NCBI GenBank assembly: GCA_036741535.1
Contig: DAINSB010000045.1
Coordinates: 1-14,331 of the forward strand
DNA: 14,331 nucleotides
Direction of reading: 5' to 3'
From: Thermocaproicibacter sp036741535
GTDB taxonomy: Bacteria; Bacillota; Clostridia; Oscillospirales; Acutalibacteraceae
Under the pieces are notes generated by a model. That model worked only from the letters and a program-made list of their open reading frames with translations. It had not been told where the DNA came from and searched no databases. The translations under genes were made by a program, and so were the position numbers. Each line of letters opens with the position of its first letter. The first letter of the stretch is position 1. Positions 7,861-13,843 of this stretch are shown here, one piece after another.

Positions 7861-8928
7861 ATGAGATACGTCCCGACACTTTGTTTACGCGACGGCATGA
7901 TCCTTGCAAAAAGCCTGTACGGAAAAGACGGCGTCCTCCTGCTGCAGGAAGGGCAGCAATTGAAGCAGGCGTATATTTCGCATATCGCGCGCTACGGCTT
8001 TCAGGGCGTGTATATCTCGGATAAGCTGTCGGAAGAGATCGAGATCAAAGCCGTCATCGACGACGAGCTGAGAAATTCGGCGGCCAGAGCGGTCAGAGAC
8101 ATGTACGTGCAAAGCCAGTCCATGGGGATCCGGCAGAACACGGCCGACAACGCCAAGGCGATTGTGCACGACATTGTGGAGGATATTATCGAAAACAAAA
8201 ACGTCATGGTCAACATGATGGACCTGAAATCCTACGACAATTACACCTATTACCACTCCGTCAACGTCGGCGTCCTTTCGATCGTCGTGGGCGTGGCGCT
8301 CGGCATGGGCGTCACCATGCTCTACAAGCTCGGGCTGGGCGCATTGCTGCACGACATCGGCAAGGTCTTCATCTGCAAGGAGATCATCGATAAGCCGGAG
8401 CTGCTGACGCCGGACGAGTATGAAGAAGTCAAAAAGCATCCGGTCCTGGGGTACGAATACCTCGCGAACGCCAATCTCGGCTTTCCCATCTCCTCGCTGA
8501 TCGGCATTTTGCAGCACCACGAGCGGCTGGACGGAAGCGGCTACCCCCAGGGGCTCCGCGGCGGCCGGATCACGCAGCTGAGCCGCATCATCGCCATTGC
8601 GGACGTGTTCGACGCGATGACCTCGGACCGCCCCTACCGGGCGGGCATGATGCCTTCGGAAGTGATGGAGTTCCTGATGGGCGGCGCGGGCACGCTGTTC
8701 GACGCAGACGACGTGGCCCTCTTCACCAGAAAGGTCGCGGCGTTCCCGCTGGGCACCTGCGTGCTGCTGAGCAACGGCCTCACCGCGATCGTCGTCGAAA
8801 ACTACGAGGACTGCGGCCTGCGCCCGAAGGTCAAAGTGATCAACAACGAGAAAGAGCCGGTCTATCTCGACCTGAAAAACGACCGCGACCTGGCGAATCT
8901 GACGATCACGGGTGTGGTCAAAATGTGA
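7861..8928 (+). CDS. HD-GYP domain protein, probable c-di-GMP phosphodiesterase
   Basis: This 355-residue protein has an N-terminal region of about 115 residues of the kind seen before many clostridial HD-GYP domains, then a complete HD-GYP domain. Visible metal and signature residues are HSVNVG (H132), LLHDIGK (H164, D165), KKHP (H193), QHHERLDGSGYP (H219, H220 and the GYP loop at 227-229) and AIADVFDAMTSDRPYR (D248). HD-GYP enzymes hydrolyse cyclic di-GMP to pGpG or GMP and so affect motility and surface behaviour. ATG 7861 is chosen over the longer open frame because GGAGGA (7844-7849) precedes it and the protein begins with the usual MRYVPTLCLRDGM. There are no membrane segments, so it is cytoplasmic. 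The stop overlaps the convergent LD-carboxypeptidase gene by 11 nt. Confidence 0.9.
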   Translation: MRYVPTLCLRDGMILAKSLYGKDGVLLLQEGQQLKQAYISHIARYGFQGVYISDKLSEEIEIKAVIDDELRNSAARAVRDMYVQSQSMGIRQNTADNAKAIVHDIVEDIIENKNVMVNMMDLKSYDNYTYYHSVNVGVLSIVVGVALGMGVTMLYKLGLGALLHDIGKVFICKEIIDKPELLTPDEYEEVKKHPVLGYEYLANANLGFPISSLIGILQHHERLDGSGYPQGLRGGRITQLSRIIAIADVFDAMTSDRPYRAGMMPSEVMEFLMGGAGTLFDADDVALFTRKVAAFPLGTCVLLSNGLTAIVVENYEDCGLRPKVKVINNEKEPVYLDLKNDRDLANLTITGVVKM

Positions 8929-9826
8929 CTCCGCCCGCGCAGGCGTCCATCTCTACCGCGGCGCCCAGCGGGAGCGACAGGCTCGGCAGGCCGTGCCCGC
9001 AGGCAAGGCCCGCCAGCACCGGCCTGCCCTGCGGGACGATCTGCTCGCGGAAAATGCGGAGAAGCGTCAGGGAGGGCTTTCCCGCCGGCGGGACGCAGTT
9101 CGTCCAGGAACCGAGGAGGATTCCCGCGCAATCCCGCAGCTTGCCGGCCAGCCTCAGCTGGTTGAGCATGCGGTCGATCCGGTACGGCTCCTCGTCGACA
9201 TCTTCGAGGAAAAGGATTTTTCCCCTCGTGTCGATCTCCCAGGGCGTACCGAGCGAAGAAGCGACGAGCGAAAGATTGCCCCCCGTCAGAATCCCCCGCG
9301 CCCGGCCGGGCGCCAGCGCGCGCAGCGGCATGCCGGGGGGATTCCGGAGCCTGCCGCGAAAATTTCCCTCAAGCGCGTCCCGGAAGGAGCGCAAAGTGAC
9401 TCCGTCGACGCCGCGGTACAGTTCGGTCGACGGCATCGGCGTGTGGAACGTGACGAAGCCGCAGCGCTGGTTCAGGGCGATATGGAGCGCCGTCACGTCG
9501 CTGTATCCGCAGAAGGCCTTGGGATTTTCGGAAATCAGGCCGAAATCGAGCCGGTCCAGCAGGCGCTGCGCGCCGTATCCGCCGCGGGCGCAGAACACCC
9601 CGTCGACCGACGGATCGGCGAACGCCCGGTTGAGATCGTCCGACCGCAGCCCGTCGCCGCCCGCCAGATACCCGTCGCAGGAGCGGCAGCTTTCGCCGAC
9701 GGCGACCTGAAGCCCCATGCGCTCCAGCGCGGCAACCGACGGCTGCAGCCTTTCGGCGGGCACGGGGCCGGACGGCGCGACCAGAGCCACCCGCGCCCCC
9801 CGGAAAAGCGGTTTCGGAAACAGCAT
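8918..9826 (-). CDS. LD-carboxypeptidase, peptidase family S66 (LdcA/MccF-like)
   Basis: This 302-residue protein has the S66 pattern. The N-terminal strand VALVAPSGPV is followed by VFCARGGYGAQRLLDRLDF, the nucleophile elbow CGYSD (Ser109), the catalytic glutamate in ILFLEDVDEEPYRIDRML (E208) and the histidine in LACGHG (H278). S66 enzymes cleave the L-Lys or mDap to D-Ala bond in recycled tetrapeptides; the MccF branch instead detoxifies microcin-type nucleotides. ATG 9826 is used. A GTG at 9835 three codons earlier overlaps the preceding stop as GTGA and is an alternative; a GGGGAG element lies 11 nt before the ATG. It forms an operon with the PuuD-like gene upstream. No signal peptide is seen, so it acts in the cytoplasm, as expected for muropeptide recycling. 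Confidence 0.88.
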   Translation of the reverse strand: MLFPKPLFRGARVALVAPSGPVPAERLQPSVAALERMGLQVAVGESCRSCDGYLAGGDGLRSDDLNRAFADPSVDGVFCARGGYGAQRLLDRLDFGLISENPKAFCGYSDVTALHIALNQRCGFVTFHTPMPSTELYRGVDGVTLRSFRDALEGNFRGRLRNPPGMPLRALAPGRARGILTGGNLSLVASSLGTPWEIDTRGKILFLEDVDEEPYRIDRMLNQLRLAGKLRDCAGILLGSWTNCVPPAGKPSLTLLRIFREQIVPQGRPVLAGLACGHGLPSLSLPLGAAVEMDACAGGVTF

Positions 9827-9831
9827 CTCGG

Positions 9832-10575
9832 TCACCGCTCCCCGCTCCGCTCTCTGCAGGCCCGCACGAAAAGGCCGAAGATCTTCTCCATGGCGTCGTC
9901 CCCCGCCGCGGCCATCAGCTCCGGGTGCCACTGGACGCCCAGCACGAACGGCCCCCGGGTGGCCTCCATCGCCTCGACCACGCCGTCCGCCGCCCGCGCG
10001 CCGACCAAAAAATCCGGCGCGGCCCGCCTGACCGCCTGATGATGGAAGCTGTTCGTCATGATCCTGCCGCCCAGCAGCGGGTACAGCATGCTGTCGCGGC
10101 TGATCTCGACCGTATGGCTCGCGCGGGACGACTCCGAATCCTGGTAATGCTTCACCGTGCACGACTTCTCCCGCCGCAGGTCCTGATAAAGCGTCCCGCC
10201 GAAAAAGACGTTGATGGACTGGATGCCGCGGCAGATCCCGAAAATCGGCTTCCCCGCCCCGTAGGCGGCGCGGATGGCGGCAAAGTCCAGATGGTCGCGC
10301 TCCGGGCTGAACGGGCCCATTCCCCAGCCGGGTTCTTCCCCGTACCGCTGCGGCTGCAGGTCATTTCCTCCGCTCACCAGGAGGCCGTCGACCGCGCCCA
10401 CGGTCTCCGCGATGGCTTCGTCGCTGTCGGCGGGAGGAAGGACGACCGGCAGCCCGCCGGCGTTCAGCACGGATAAGATGTAGGCGTAATGGACGGAAAC
10501 CGCTTTGTTGATCCTGTTCAGATCCGGATCGTGGCTTTTCAGCCCCGCCAGAATCCCGACGATCGGTGCGCGCAT
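9832..10575 (-). CDS. PuuD-like gamma-glutamyl hydrolase, class I glutamine amidotransferase family (C26)
   Basis: This 247-residue protein contains the whole GATase1-like PuuD domain: GLLVSGGNDLQPQRYGEEP, the nucleophile elbow FGICRGIQSINVFFGGTLYQDL (Cys115) and the C-terminal GVQWHPE (His217, Glu219). A histidine-rich NSFHHQAV segment typical of this family lies between. Relatives hydrolyse gamma-glutamyl amides such as gamma-glutamyl-GABA. Next to an LD-carboxypeptidase and a D-aminopeptidase, a substrate carrying a gamma-D-glutamyl bond from peptidoglycan peptides is a reasonable inference but unproven. The start ATG 10575 has AAGGGAG eight bases upstream and a near-perfect promoter behind it. 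Its stop overlaps the possible GTG start of the LD-carboxypeptidase. Confidence 0.88.
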   Translation of the reverse strand: MRAPIVGILAGLKSHDPDLNRINKAVSVHYAYILSVLNAGGLPVVLPPADSDEAIAETVGAVDGLLVSGGNDLQPQRYGEEPGWGMGPFSPERDHLDFAAIRAAYGAGKPIFGICRGIQSINVFFGGTLYQDLRREKSCTVKHYQDSESSRASHTVEISRDSMLYPLLGGRIMTNSFHHQAVRRAAPDFLVGARAADGVVEAMEATRGPFVLGVQWHPELMAAAGDDAMEKIFGLFVRACRERSGER

Positions 10576-10608
10576 GGCAGAAACTCCCTTATCATGGATT
10601 TGATCTGA

Positions 10609-10636
10609 ATTATAAGCGATTTTTCCGGTTTGTCAA
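10609..10636 (-). promoter_or_regulatory. Consensus sigma-A promoter of the PuuD-like/LD-carboxypeptidase operon
   Basis: On the minus strand TTGACA (10636-10631) and TATAAT (10614-10609) are both perfect and 16 nt apart. The leader to the ATG at 10575 is about 28 nt. The promoter diverges from that of the D-aminopeptidase gene. Confidence 0.88.
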
Positions 10637-10701
10637 GTTTCCGGGCGGACCGGGCGGGGGCTCGGCGCCCCTTGCGGAAGCCGGCCGGCCCGCGGCGCAG
10701 G

Positions 10702-10730
10702 TTGACAACGCCGCCGGATGATAGTAGCAT
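10702..10730 (+). promoter_or_regulatory. Putative promoter of the D-aminopeptidase gene
   Basis: A perfect TTGACA (10702-10707) is followed after 17 nt by TAGCAT (10725-10730, four of six consensus bases). The start would be near 10737, leaving a leader of about 105 nt that contains a terminator-like hairpin. Confidence 0.55.
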
Positions 10731-10746
10731 AGAAGAGGAAGATCAG

Positions 10747-10783
10747 CCCCCGGCGGCCGTTTTCCCGGCCGGCGGGGATTTTT
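10747..10783 (+). terminator. Terminator-like hairpin in the D-aminopeptidase leader (possible attenuator)
   Basis: The GC-rich arms at 10747-10759 and 10766-10777 pair as CCCC/GGGG and GGCCG/CGGCC around a small internal loop. They are followed directly by A and five T residues (10779-10783). It lies between the putative promoter and the ATG at 10842. No other gene upstream in this orientation needs a terminator here. Confidence 0.45.
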
Positions 10784-10841
10784 GCGCGCCCGACGGCTTC
10801 GCGGCTTCGGAAGGCGTCCTGACAGAACGGAGGTCAATGAG

Positions 10842-11648
10842 ATGAAAGTATTTATCAGCGCGGACATCGAAGGCACGGCGGGCGTGGTCAGCTGGCCGGA
10901 GACGGAACTGGGCGAAAAGGGATACGCCTATTGCGCGGACGAGATGACCGAGGAGGTCGCCGCCGCCTGCCGGGGGGCGATCGCGGCCGGCTCGCGGGAC
11001 ATCCTGGTGAAGGACGCGCACGATTTCGCCCGGAACATCAACCCCGAAAAGCTGCCGGAGGACGTGAAGATCATGCGCGGGTGGACGCGCGGGCCCGCCT
11101 CCATGATGGCGGGGCTGGACCGCAGCTACGACGCCGCGGCGATGGTCGGCTACCATTCCGCCGGCGCGACCAACGGGAACCCGCTCGCGCACACCATGAA
11201 CACGAAAAACGAACTCGTCACCCTGAACGGGCAGGTCATGAGCGAATTCATGATGAACGCCTACACCGCCGCCTATTTCGGCGTCCCCGTGGTGTTCGTC
11301 AGCGGGGACCGCATGCTCTGCGAAAGCGCGGCGAAACTGATCCCGGCCATCACCTGCGTTCCGGTCAGCGAAGGGATCGGGGACGCTTCCGTCTCCATCC
11401 ATCCCGCCGTCGCGAGGCGGAAGATCGAGGACCGCATGGAAAAAGCCCTCTCCGAGGACAGGTCCAAATGCCTGCTCAGGCTCCCGGAAAAATTTGAGAT
11501 CTCCGTCCGCTTCCACGACCATTCCCGCGCCTACCGCGGCTCTTTCTTCCCCGGCGCGAAAGCGGACGGGATGAAGGGCGTCGCGTTTGAAGCGAAGGAT
11601 TATTTCGACGTGCTGACGTTTTTCATGTTCGTCCTTTCGGACGCCTGA
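10842..11648 (+). CDS. dppA: M55 family D-aminopeptidase (DppA-like)
   Basis: This 268-residue protein matches DppA, a zinc D-aminopeptidase that frees D-alanine from D-Ala-containing peptides and forms a decameric ring in Bacillus subtilis. The zinc ligands are in place: ADIEG (D8, E10), VKDAH (H60), VGYHS (H105) and VMSEF (E135), and the family's catalytic histidine corresponds to H117 in PLAHT. The MKVFISADIEG start is characteristic. CGGAGG (10828-10833) lies eight bases before the ATG. It is transcribed divergently from the PuuD-like/LD-carboxypeptidase operon, which suggests a shared role in degrading D-amino-acid or cell-wall peptides. Unlike the B. subtilis gene, it is not followed by dipeptide transporter genes. 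Confidence 0.9.
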   Translation: MKVFISADIEGTAGVVSWPETELGEKGYAYCADEMTEEVAAACRGAIAAGSRDILVKDAHDFARNINPEKLPEDVKIMRGWTRGPASMMAGLDRSYDAAAMVGYHSAGATNGNPLAHTMNTKNELVTLNGQVMSEFMMNAYTAAYFGVPVVFVSGDRMLCESAAKLIPAITCVPVSEGIGDASVSIHPAVARRKIEDRMEKALSEDRSKCLLRLPEKFEISVRFHDHSRAYRGSFFPGAKADGMKGVAFEAKDYFDVLTFFMFVLSDA

Positions 11649-11669
11649 TCCTCCATCTTTCACAGGAAT

Positions 11670-11721
11670 GCCCTGCCGCCCGGATGCAGAAGGGATTCAT
11701 CCAGCGCGGCAGGGCCTTTTT
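11670..11721 (+). terminator. Intrinsic terminator of the D-aminopeptidase gene
   Basis: The arms GCCCTGCCGC (11670-11679) and GCGGCAGGGC (11706-11715) are perfect complements, with an inner GGATG/CATCC stem (11682-11686 and 11698-11702). CTTTTT follows at 11716-11721. It begins 22 nt after the stop codon. Confidence 0.9.
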
Positions 11722-11733
11722 CATCCGGTCGGG

Positions 11734-11774
11734 GCCGCCTGCGCTCCCGGACCGGCATGTCTCCCGCAGGCGGC
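11734..11774. repeat. Second GC-rich inverted repeat between dppA and the ABC transporter
   Basis: GCCGCCTGCG (11734-11743) and CGCAGGCGGC (11765-11774) form a perfect 10-bp inverted repeat with a 21-nt loop. No T tract follows on either strand. It lies between the dppA terminator and the next promoter, so it may be a backup terminator or a barrier to readthrough. Its function is unknown. Confidence 0.55.
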
Positions 11775-11813
11775 GCGGCCCGCGCATGCGGACGGGGCGG
11801 CGGAATAAAATAC

Positions 11814-11843
11814 TTGCAAATGCAATTCATTTGTATTTATAAT
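11814..11843 (+). promoter_or_regulatory. Promoter of the metal ABC operon with palindromic operator candidate
   Basis: TTGCAA (11814-11819) and a perfect TATAAT (11838-11843) are 18 nt apart. CAAATG (11817-11822) and CATTTG (11828-11833) form a perfect 6-5-6 dyad, and the pairing continues imperfectly outward and inward, giving a Fur-family-like site of about 21 bp that overlaps the -35 box. A metal-sensing repressor (Zur, MntR or Fur type) is the natural guess given the downstream genes. The sequence does not match any one consensus closely enough to name the regulator. Confidence 0.65.
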
Positions 11844-11919
11844 AGAGGCGGGCCGCTCCTGTCTATCAGGTGCGCCCCGACATCTTCTGGAAACAGAGCA
11901 TAAAGGAGACTTTCGTTCC

Positions 11920-12585
11920 ATGCTGCAGGCGGATAATCTGTATTTTTCCTACACCGGCTCCCCGCCGTACGTTCTCAACGGGATTCAGCTGAACATCCAC
12001 CGGGGGGAATATGTTTCCGTCGTCGGGGAAAACGGCTGCGGAAAAAGCACCCTGATGCGACTGTTTTTAAAATTCCTGAAGCCGACGATGGGCACCGTGT
12101 CCACGCGGGCCAAACGGGTCGGCTACGTCCCCCAGAAAAACGACTTCTCAAATTCCGGCTTTCCCATCACCGTTTACGAAATGCTGAACTCCTACCGCAG
12201 GCTGCTGAAGCTGAAAGACCGGGCCATTCCCGAAAAGGTGCTCGACCGGGTCGGGATGGCGCCGTTCCGGAACGCCCTGATGGGCACGCTCTCGGGCGGG
12301 CAGACGCAGAAGATCCTGATCGCCAGAGCCCTGATCGGCGACCCCGACCTGCTGATTCTGGACGAACCATCCACCGGCGTGGACATCCGCAGTCAGCGGG
12401 AAATCTACGGTTTTCTGCGGGAGATCAACCGCAGGCACAGCATCACGGTCGTCTCGGTGGAACACAACCTCGACGCCGCCGTCGCGAACTCCACGCAGAT
12501 CTACCACATCGTGGGCGGAAAAGGGCACCTGTGCTCCCCCGGACAGTACGCCGACGAATTCCTGAAAAAAAGCCGGAGGCCATGA
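11920..12585 (+). CDS. Zinc/manganese-type ABC transporter ATPase (ZnuC/AdcC-like)
   Basis: This 221-residue ABC ATPase carries all nucleotide-binding motifs: Walker A GENGCGKST (36-44), Q-loop YVPQK (Q72), signature LSGGQ (124-128), Walker B LLILDEPSTGVD (from 144) and the H-loop SVEHN (H182). The compact length and the YVPQKNDFSNSGFPITVYEML segment fit the ZnuC/AdcC/MntB group that energises import of Zn or Mn. AAAGGAG (11902-11908) lies 11 bases before ATG 11920. The last bases overlap the permease start region, giving translational coupling. The operon has no substrate-binding lipoprotein gene in this window, so the binding protein must come from elsewhere or lie outside. The metal cannot be decided from the sequence. 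Confidence 0.88.
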   Translation: MLQADNLYFSYTGSPPYVLNGIQLNIHRGEYVSVVGENGCGKSTLMRLFLKFLKPTMGTVSTRAKRVGYVPQKNDFSNSGFPITVYEMLNSYRRLLKLKDRAIPEKVLDRVGMAPFRNALMGTLSGGQTQKILIARALIGDPDLLILDEPSTGVDIRSQREIYGFLREINRRHSITVVSVEHNLDAAVANSTQIYHIVGGKGHLCSPGQYADEFLKKSRRP

Positions 12586-12587
12586 CC

Positions 12588-13397
12588 ATGCTGAATTACG
12601 GTTTTATGCAGAACGCGCTGTACGTTTCCATTTTTATCTCCATCCTGTGCCCGTGTATCGGCATCTTCCTGGTGCTCAGGCGCTATTCGATGATCGGCGA
12701 CACGCTGTCGCACGCCTCGCTTGCGGGCGTGACGCTCGGGCTGCTGCTGAACCAGAGCCCCGTTCTGGGGGCGTTCGTGTTCACCTCCCTCTGCGGGGCC
12801 CTGATCGAGTTTCTGCGCACGTATTTCAAAAAATACACGGACCTGATCCTGACGATCGTGCTGGCCCTGAGCGTCGGCACGGCCATCACCCTCATCAGCT
12901 CCGGCAGGCTGCACGCGAACGCGGACTCGTTCCTGTTCGGCAGCATCCTGACCGTGACGAGGGCGGACCTGATCCTGATCGCGGTCCTCAGCGCGATTTC
13001 CGTTCTGACGCTGATCGTTCTGTATCACCAGATGCTCTACATCGCCTACGACGAAGAGGCGGCCAAAGTTGCGGGCGTCAGGGTCAAGCTGATCAATTAC
13101 GTCTTCTCCATTCTGGTGGCTTCCGCCATCGCCGCCTCCATCCGTATCGTGGGGGTCCTGGTCCTCAGCTCCATGATCGCGCTGCCGGTCGCCACCGCCC
13201 TGCAACTGGAAAAGGGATTCCGCACGACCCTGGCCTTTTCCATCGTCTTCAGCGTGATCGACATCATGCTCGGGCTGTTCGTGTCCTTTTACCTGAACGT
13301 CGCGCCGGGCGGCTTCACCGCTCTGGTCGCCGTCTTCGTACTGGTCCTGGTCCTCGCGGCGAAAAAGCTCGCGGCGAAGGTACGGGCCGCAGGGTAA
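12588..13397 (+). CDS. Zinc/manganese-type ABC transporter permease (ZnuB/AdcB-like, ABC-3 family)
   Basis: This protein of about 269 residues is almost entirely hydrophobic, with seven to nine membrane segments, and begins YGFMQNALYVSIFISILCP like ZnuB and AdcB. Family features include FLVLRRYSMIGDTLSHASLAGVTLGLLL near the start, YDEEAAKVAGV in the cytoplasmic coupling loop, and the later IRIVGVLVLSSMIALPVATA. ATG 12588 is chosen because GGAGG (12575-12579) lies eight bases upstream. An ATG two codons earlier (12582) overlaps the ATPase stop as ATGA and is the alternative. It forms the membrane channel for the ATPase above. Only 32 nt separate its stop from the convergent HPr-like gene. Confidence 0.9.
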   Translation: MLNYGFMQNALYVSIFISILCPCIGIFLVLRRYSMIGDTLSHASLAGVTLGLLLNQSPVLGAFVFTSLCGALIEFLRTYFKKYTDLILTIVLALSVGTAITLISSGRLHANADSFLFGSILTVTRADLILIAVLSAISVLTLIVLYHQMLYIAYDEEAAKVAGVRVKLINYVFSILVASAIAASIRIVGVLVLSSMIALPVATALQLEKGFRTTLAFSIVFSVIDIMLGLFVSFYLNVAPGGFTALVAVFVLVLVLAAKKLAAKVRAAG

Positions 13398-13429
13398 CGA
13401 CGGCTTCGCACGGCTCCTGCCATCCGGCC

Positions 13430-13663
13430 CTAGATCACCCCTCTTTGTTTCAGCCGGGAGACCAGGTCGGGAATCTCCTCCTCCATTTCCAGCCGGATTT
13501 TTTCCCACTCTGCCGCCGCGTAGGCCGAACCGATGATGGATTTTGCGTTGACGGCATAGCCTTCTCCGTTTGTGAGCGTCAGCTTCTGCGGGAAACGCTC
13601 GCAGATCGCCGTCACGAGTGAAATATTCTCCTTCGGATTTCTGATCTCAAACACCGTTTTCAT
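13430..13663 (-). CDS. HPr-like small protein lacking the catalytic histidine
   Basis: This 77-residue protein resembles the phosphocarrier HPr fold. Residues 36-45 (YAVNAKSIIG) match the HPr segment around the regulatory serine, with S42 in the Ser46 position, and the flanking strand and helix spacing fits. The active-site region that normally reads like GIHARPA is replaced here by NPKENISLVTA, with no histidine anywhere near, so it cannot act as a PTS phosphocarrier by the usual route. ATG 13663 is chosen because the family's usual length is about 85 residues; a GGAAGGA element lies 11 bases upstream. The open frame continues back to 13777 but would run through the promoter. It has a strong promoter of its own. 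Its role is unknown; a regulatory HPr paralogue like Crh is one possibility. Confidence 0.7.
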   Translation of the reverse strand: MKTVFEIRNPKENISLVTAICERFPQKLTLTNGEGYAVNAKSIIGSAYAAAEWEKIRLEMEEEIPDLVSRLKQRGVI

Positions 13664-13730
13664 CCTGCACCCCGTCCTTCCCGGAAAGGATTCCGCGCCC
13701 ATCCCCGCGGGAAAACCCCGAATCGTCCGG

Positions 13731-13746
13731 TTGGGATCTTTCCCAA
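13731..13746 (-). repeat. Hairpin at the expected 5' end of the HPr-like transcript
   Basis: TTGGGA (13731-13736) and TCCCAA (13741-13746) form a perfect 6-bp stem with a 4-nt loop. Transcription from the promoter at 13749-13777 would start near 13742, so the element covers the start site and could be an operator or a 5' stabilising stem-loop. Confidence 0.5.
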
Positions 13747-13748
13747 CA

Positions 13749-13777
13749 GTTATAACACGATTCCGGAATCCTGTCAA
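13749..13777 (-). promoter_or_regulatory. Strong promoter of the HPr-like gene with a palindrome in its spacer
   Basis: On the minus strand a perfect TTGACA (13777-13772) is followed after 17 nt by TATAAC (13754-13749), one mismatch from consensus. The spacer contains the perfect 12-bp palindrome GATTCCGGAATC (13759-13770), a good place for a repressor to sit. The leader is about 80 nt. Confidence 0.8.
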
Positions 13778-13792
13778 AGCCGGGAATCGCGA

Positions 13793-13829
13793 ATGCGCGT
13801 CCGCATGTTTTCAGCATGCGGACGCGCAT
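13793..13829 (-). terminator. Long hairpin downstream of the GH18 hydrolase
   Basis: ATGCGCGTCCGCATG (13793-13807) and CATGCGGACGCGCAT (13815-13829) pair perfectly over 15 bp around a 7-nt loop. It begins 14 nt beyond the minus-strand stop of the hydrolase. Read on the minus strand it lacks a T tract (TTCGCG follows), so its terminator efficiency is uncertain, but position and stem strength support the call. Confidence 0.65.
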
Positions 13830-13843
13830 CGGTCAACGGCCTC

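Noticed and set aside
13384..13430. Terminator between the metal permease and HPr-like genes
   Set aside because: GGGCC-GCAGG pairs with CCTGC and GGCCC only with a 5-nt bulge and overlaps coding ends; no T tract follows on either strand.
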